NCBI GenBank assembly: GCA_031386665.1
Contig: JANNCN010000170.1
Coordinates: forward strand, 3,565 to 67,564
Source: JANYCG01 sp031386665
Lineage (GTDB): Bacteria > Pseudomonadota > Gammaproteobacteria > Burkholderiales > Burkholderiaceae_C
Direction of reading: 5' to 3'
Length of the DNA stretch: 64,000 bases
In this document: piece after piece, positions 61,667 to 64,000 of the stretch
How positions within the stretch are numbered: position 1 is the first letter of the stretch
How the letters are laid out: each line of letters starts with the position of its first letter
Notes under the pieces: generated by a model
Told to the model about the DNA's origin: nothing
Databases searched by the model: none
Seen by the model: only the letters and a program-made list of their open reading frames with translations
Made by a program: the position numbers and the translations under genes

Positions 61667-64000
61667 ATGAACGTTTTGCCGCCACCCTCTTCACGCCTAC
61701 TCAAAGCCTGTGTTGCTTTTTCAAAGGGGGCGTTGTGGCTGGCTTTAGCGGCTTGGTTTTTGTTTGGCGCCGTGTGGGGCACCGTGCATTGGATCATTGT
61801 GCCGCGAATTGGCGATTTTCGCCCGCAGCTTGAAGTCAGGGCCTCTAAGGCGTTGGGCGTGCCCGTCAGCATCGGGGCCATCAGTGCCGAGTCATTGGGT
61901 TTTATTCCCTCTTTTGAACTTAAAGACGTCAGGCTTTTGGATGCCAAAGGTCAGGCAGCTTTGTATTTGCCCCGTGTCATGGTCGCACTGTCTCCCAAGT
62001 CTTTGCTGGGGTTTGGCTTTGATCAGCTGACTATCGACCAGCCTGAGCTGACGGTCCACCGCGCAGCCGACGGCAAACTGACGGTTGCCGGGCTTGATTT
62101 TTCAACCAATGACAAAGGCGACGGGTCGGCTGCAGATTGGTTTTTTTCGCAGTCCGAGTTCGTGATTCGCAATGGCACTTTGCATTGGTCGGACGACATG
62201 CGCCAGGTGCCTCAACTCGATCTGACGCAGGTTGATTTGGTGGTGCGCAACAGTTACCGCAGGCACGCGCTGCGCATCGACGCTTCGCTGCCCAGCGCCA
62301 TGGGCGACCGGGTCAGCACCATGGCAATTTTCAAGCAACCTTTGCTGAAGCTGCGAAATGGCCAGTGGCGCGATTGGGAAGGGCAGCTTTACGGTTCGTT
62401 TGACCGGGTCGATGTGGCGACACTTTCGCAGTATGTTGATTTGGGCATTGCTGTTGCCAAGGGCCAAGGAAGTTTGCGCACCTGGGTTGACGTGAGCAAA
62501 GGCAACGTGAAAGGCGCGACGGCAGACGTCAGCATGAGTGACGTGAACACCACCCTGGGCAACAAGCTGCAGCCCTTGACCTTGAAGACCGTGGCTGGGC
62601 GGCTGGGCGGGCGATTTTTGACCGACGGGTTTGAGTTTTCAACCCAAGGCTTGCAATTTCAAACCCAGGATGGCCTGACCTGGCCAGGCGGCAACTTTTT
62701 GATCAATTACACAGGCCCGCACCTGGATGGCGTGGCCACGGGCCCGGGCCGCGGTGAGTTGGCTGCTGACAGCCTTGATCTGGCGGCGCTGTCCCAGATT
62801 GCCAACCGCTTGCCTCTTGGCGAGGCAACCCATGCGGCGCTGGCCGACTGGGCACCCAAGGGCCGGGTTGAGACTCTGAAGGCCAGCTGGCAAACCAGCA
62901 ACAAGCCCTTGAAGTACCAGGCGCGGGGCCGTGTCTTGGGCCTGGAGGTGTCGCCCGTAAATATTGTCGGGCCCAGCGTGCGTGGCGCAACGGTGGACTT
63001 TGACCTGAATCAAGCGGGTGGCCGGGCCACGGTCGCGCTGAAAGACGGGGCCATTGTGTTGCCAGGGCTCTTCGATGACCCGTCGATTGCAATGACCCAA
63101 CTGTCCACAGACGCGCAATGGCAAATCGACGCTGACCGCATTGCTTTGCAAATGCCCAACCTGAGCTTTGCCAATGCCGATGGCCAGGGCGAGGCCCAGG
63201 TTAAGTGGCAAACCAATGTGCCCAACGCCGCCAAGGGAATTCGGCGCTTTCCAGGTTCGGTCGACTTGCAAGGCACACTGAGCCGCCTGCAAGGCACCCA
63301 AGTGCACCGCTATTTGCCGTCTCTCATGCTGCCCAGAGTGCGCGCCTATGTGAAGGACTCGATCAAAAAAGGCACAGCCACAGAGGTGAAGTTCAAGATC
63401 AAAGGCAACATTTTTGACATTCCTTTTGCCAACCCGAAGCTGGGCGAGTTCACCATCGCAGCCAAGTTTTCCGATGTTAATTTTGACTTTGCCCCGCGCC
63501 GACTGCTGTCGCCAGGCACCTTGCCTTGGCCAGAGCTTGCCGACATGTCAGGGGACTTTTTGATTGAACGCGCGATGCTGCAGGTCAAAGGGGTCACAGG
63601 CAAAGTGATTGGGGCGGTTGGGGTGCCAGGTGCTGTATCGGCCATTGGCTCAGGCGACTCGCTCAGTTTGCAAATCACCAAGGCCGAGGGCCAGATTCCG
63701 GATTTGCTGAACCAAGCGACGGTGGCAGTCAATTTGGATGGCCGTGGTTCTTTGTCACAGTTGGTAGGTTTGGTGAACGCGTCGCCTTTGGGCCGGTTGA
63801 TCAGCGAAGCGCTGATTCAAACCACGGCAACGGGCGTGGCCGACGTCAAAATGAAGTTGAGCCTGCCCATTGGGGCACTGGAAAAGACGGTGGTGCAGGG
63901 TATCGTTGCAATGTCTGGCAATGACATCCAGATATCACCGACCACGCCTTTGATTTCGGCGGCCAAAGGGGTCATTAACTTCACGGAACGCGGGTTTTAC
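61667..64000 (+). CDS. YhdP-family AsmA-like envelope protein, 3' end outside the window
   Basis: The frame opens with ATG at 61667 (MNVLPPPSSRLLKACVAFSK) and stays open through 778 codons to the window edge. One N-terminal membrane helix (ALWLALAAWFLFGAVWGTV) is followed by a long beta-rich periplasmic region. It shows FRPQLEVRASKALGVPVSIG, FELKDVRLLDAKGQ, SLLGFGFDQLTIDQPELTV and DDMRQVPQLDLTQVDLVVRN, the TIGR02099/YhdP pattern. These proteins are thought to bridge the membranes and carry phospholipid. A full one would be about 1300-1400 residues. Confidence 0.88.
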   Translation, partial: MNVLPPPSSRLLKACVAFSKGALWLALAAWFLFGAVWGTVHWIIVPRIGDFRPQLEVRASKALGVPVSIGAISAESLGFIPSFELKDVRLLDAKGQAALYLPRVMVALSPKSLLGFGFDQLTIDQPELTVHRAADGKLTVAGLDFSTNDKGDGSAADWFFSQSEFVIRNGTLHWSDDMRQVPQLDLTQVDLVVRNSYRRHALRIDASLPSAMGDRVSTMAIFKQPLLKLRNGQWRDWEGQLYGSFDRVDVATLSQYVDLGIAVAKGQGSLRTWVDVSKGNVKGATADVSMSDVNTTLGNKLQPLTLKTVAGRLGGRFLTDGFEFSTQGLQFQTQDGLTWPGGNFLINYTGPHLDGVATGPGRGELAADSLDLAALSQIANRLPLGEATHAALADWAPKGRVETLKASWQTSNKPLKYQARGRVLGLEVSPVNIVGPSVRGATVDFDLNQAGGRATVALKDGAIVLPGLFDDPSIAMTQLSTDAQWQIDADRIALQMPNLSFANADGQGEAQVKWQTNVPNAAKGIRRFPGSVDLQGTLSRLQGTQVHRYLPSLMLPRVRAYVKDSIKKGTATEVKFKIKGNIFDIPFANPKLGEFTIAAKFSDVNFDFAPRRLLSPGTLPWPELADMSGDFLIERAMLQVKGVTGKVIGAVGVPGAVSAIGSGDSLSLQITKAEGQIPDLLNQATVAVNLDGRGSLSQLVGLVNASPLGRLISEALIQTTATGVADVKMKLSLPIGALEKTVVQGIVAMSGNDIQISPTTPLISAAKGVINFTERGFY

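Overview
The window looks like chromosome of a Burkholderiales bacterium, most likely Comamonadaceae (Rhodoferax/Polaromonas-like). This rests on the gene families seen, namely oxalate catabolism with a tripartite tricarboxylate transporter, RIO-type kinase, long-form GlnE, YhdP, TfpX, PEP-CTERM protein and DUF3717, and on moderately high GC with Comamonadaceae-style intergenic repeats. No tRNA, rRNA, CRISPR array or complete insertion sequence was seen. Genus is an inference.

Layout. 1-1.0 kb: edge of a probable integron cassette array (BrnA-like antitoxin, GNAT acetyltransferase, two attC-like sites). 1.3-15.2 kb: oxalate/formate module, comprising a two-subunit NAD formate dehydrogenase with a fused NuoE/NuoF-type beta subunit, two formyl-CoA transferases, a PAS protein, oxalyl-CoA decarboxylase, a Crp/Fnr regulator and TctABC. 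Two TTGA-N6-TCAA palindromes, one before the regulator and one before tctC, suggest a shared regulon. 15.4-21.1 kb: housekeeping genes (YchJ-like, RIO kinase, argC, sucCD, terC). 21.4-31.3 kb: a six-gene signalling operon of CHASE2-Ser/Thr kinase, PP2C phosphatase, FHA protein, CHASE2-cyclase, metallo-beta-lactamase-fold phosphodiesterase and GAF-GspE/PilB-type ATPase, ending just before pilA.

31.4-40.8 kb: pilin locus with a sigma54 promoter, pilA, a PAP2/MFS-like/spermidine-synthase-like fusion, a PglL-type pilin glycosyltransferase, tfpX and a BepA-like protease, with moaC on the opposite strand. 40.8-51.7 kb: mixed chromosomal genes, including a second terC behind a yybP-ykoY manganese riboswitch, yaeQ, purB, a GST, a diiron protein, rfaE2, a PEP-CTERM protein, a DinJ/YafQ toxin-antitoxin pair and a methyltransferase. 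51.7-58.7 kb: an RND efflux operon (tetR, outer-membrane factor, adaptor, pump) with a palindromic operator. 58.8-64 kb: glnE and the 5' part of yhdP.

The most unusual feature is a dispersed repeat of about 105-125 bp, present five times. Each copy has a GCTATA/TATAGC hairpin, a CGAGAGCTAGAGG box and a second hairpin of variable sequence that is always palindromic. All five copies have the same orientation relative to the gene reading into them. Four sit just after a stop codon and look like portable terminators. The fifth lies in frame inside the pilin glycosyltransferase gene, where it encodes part of a membrane helix.
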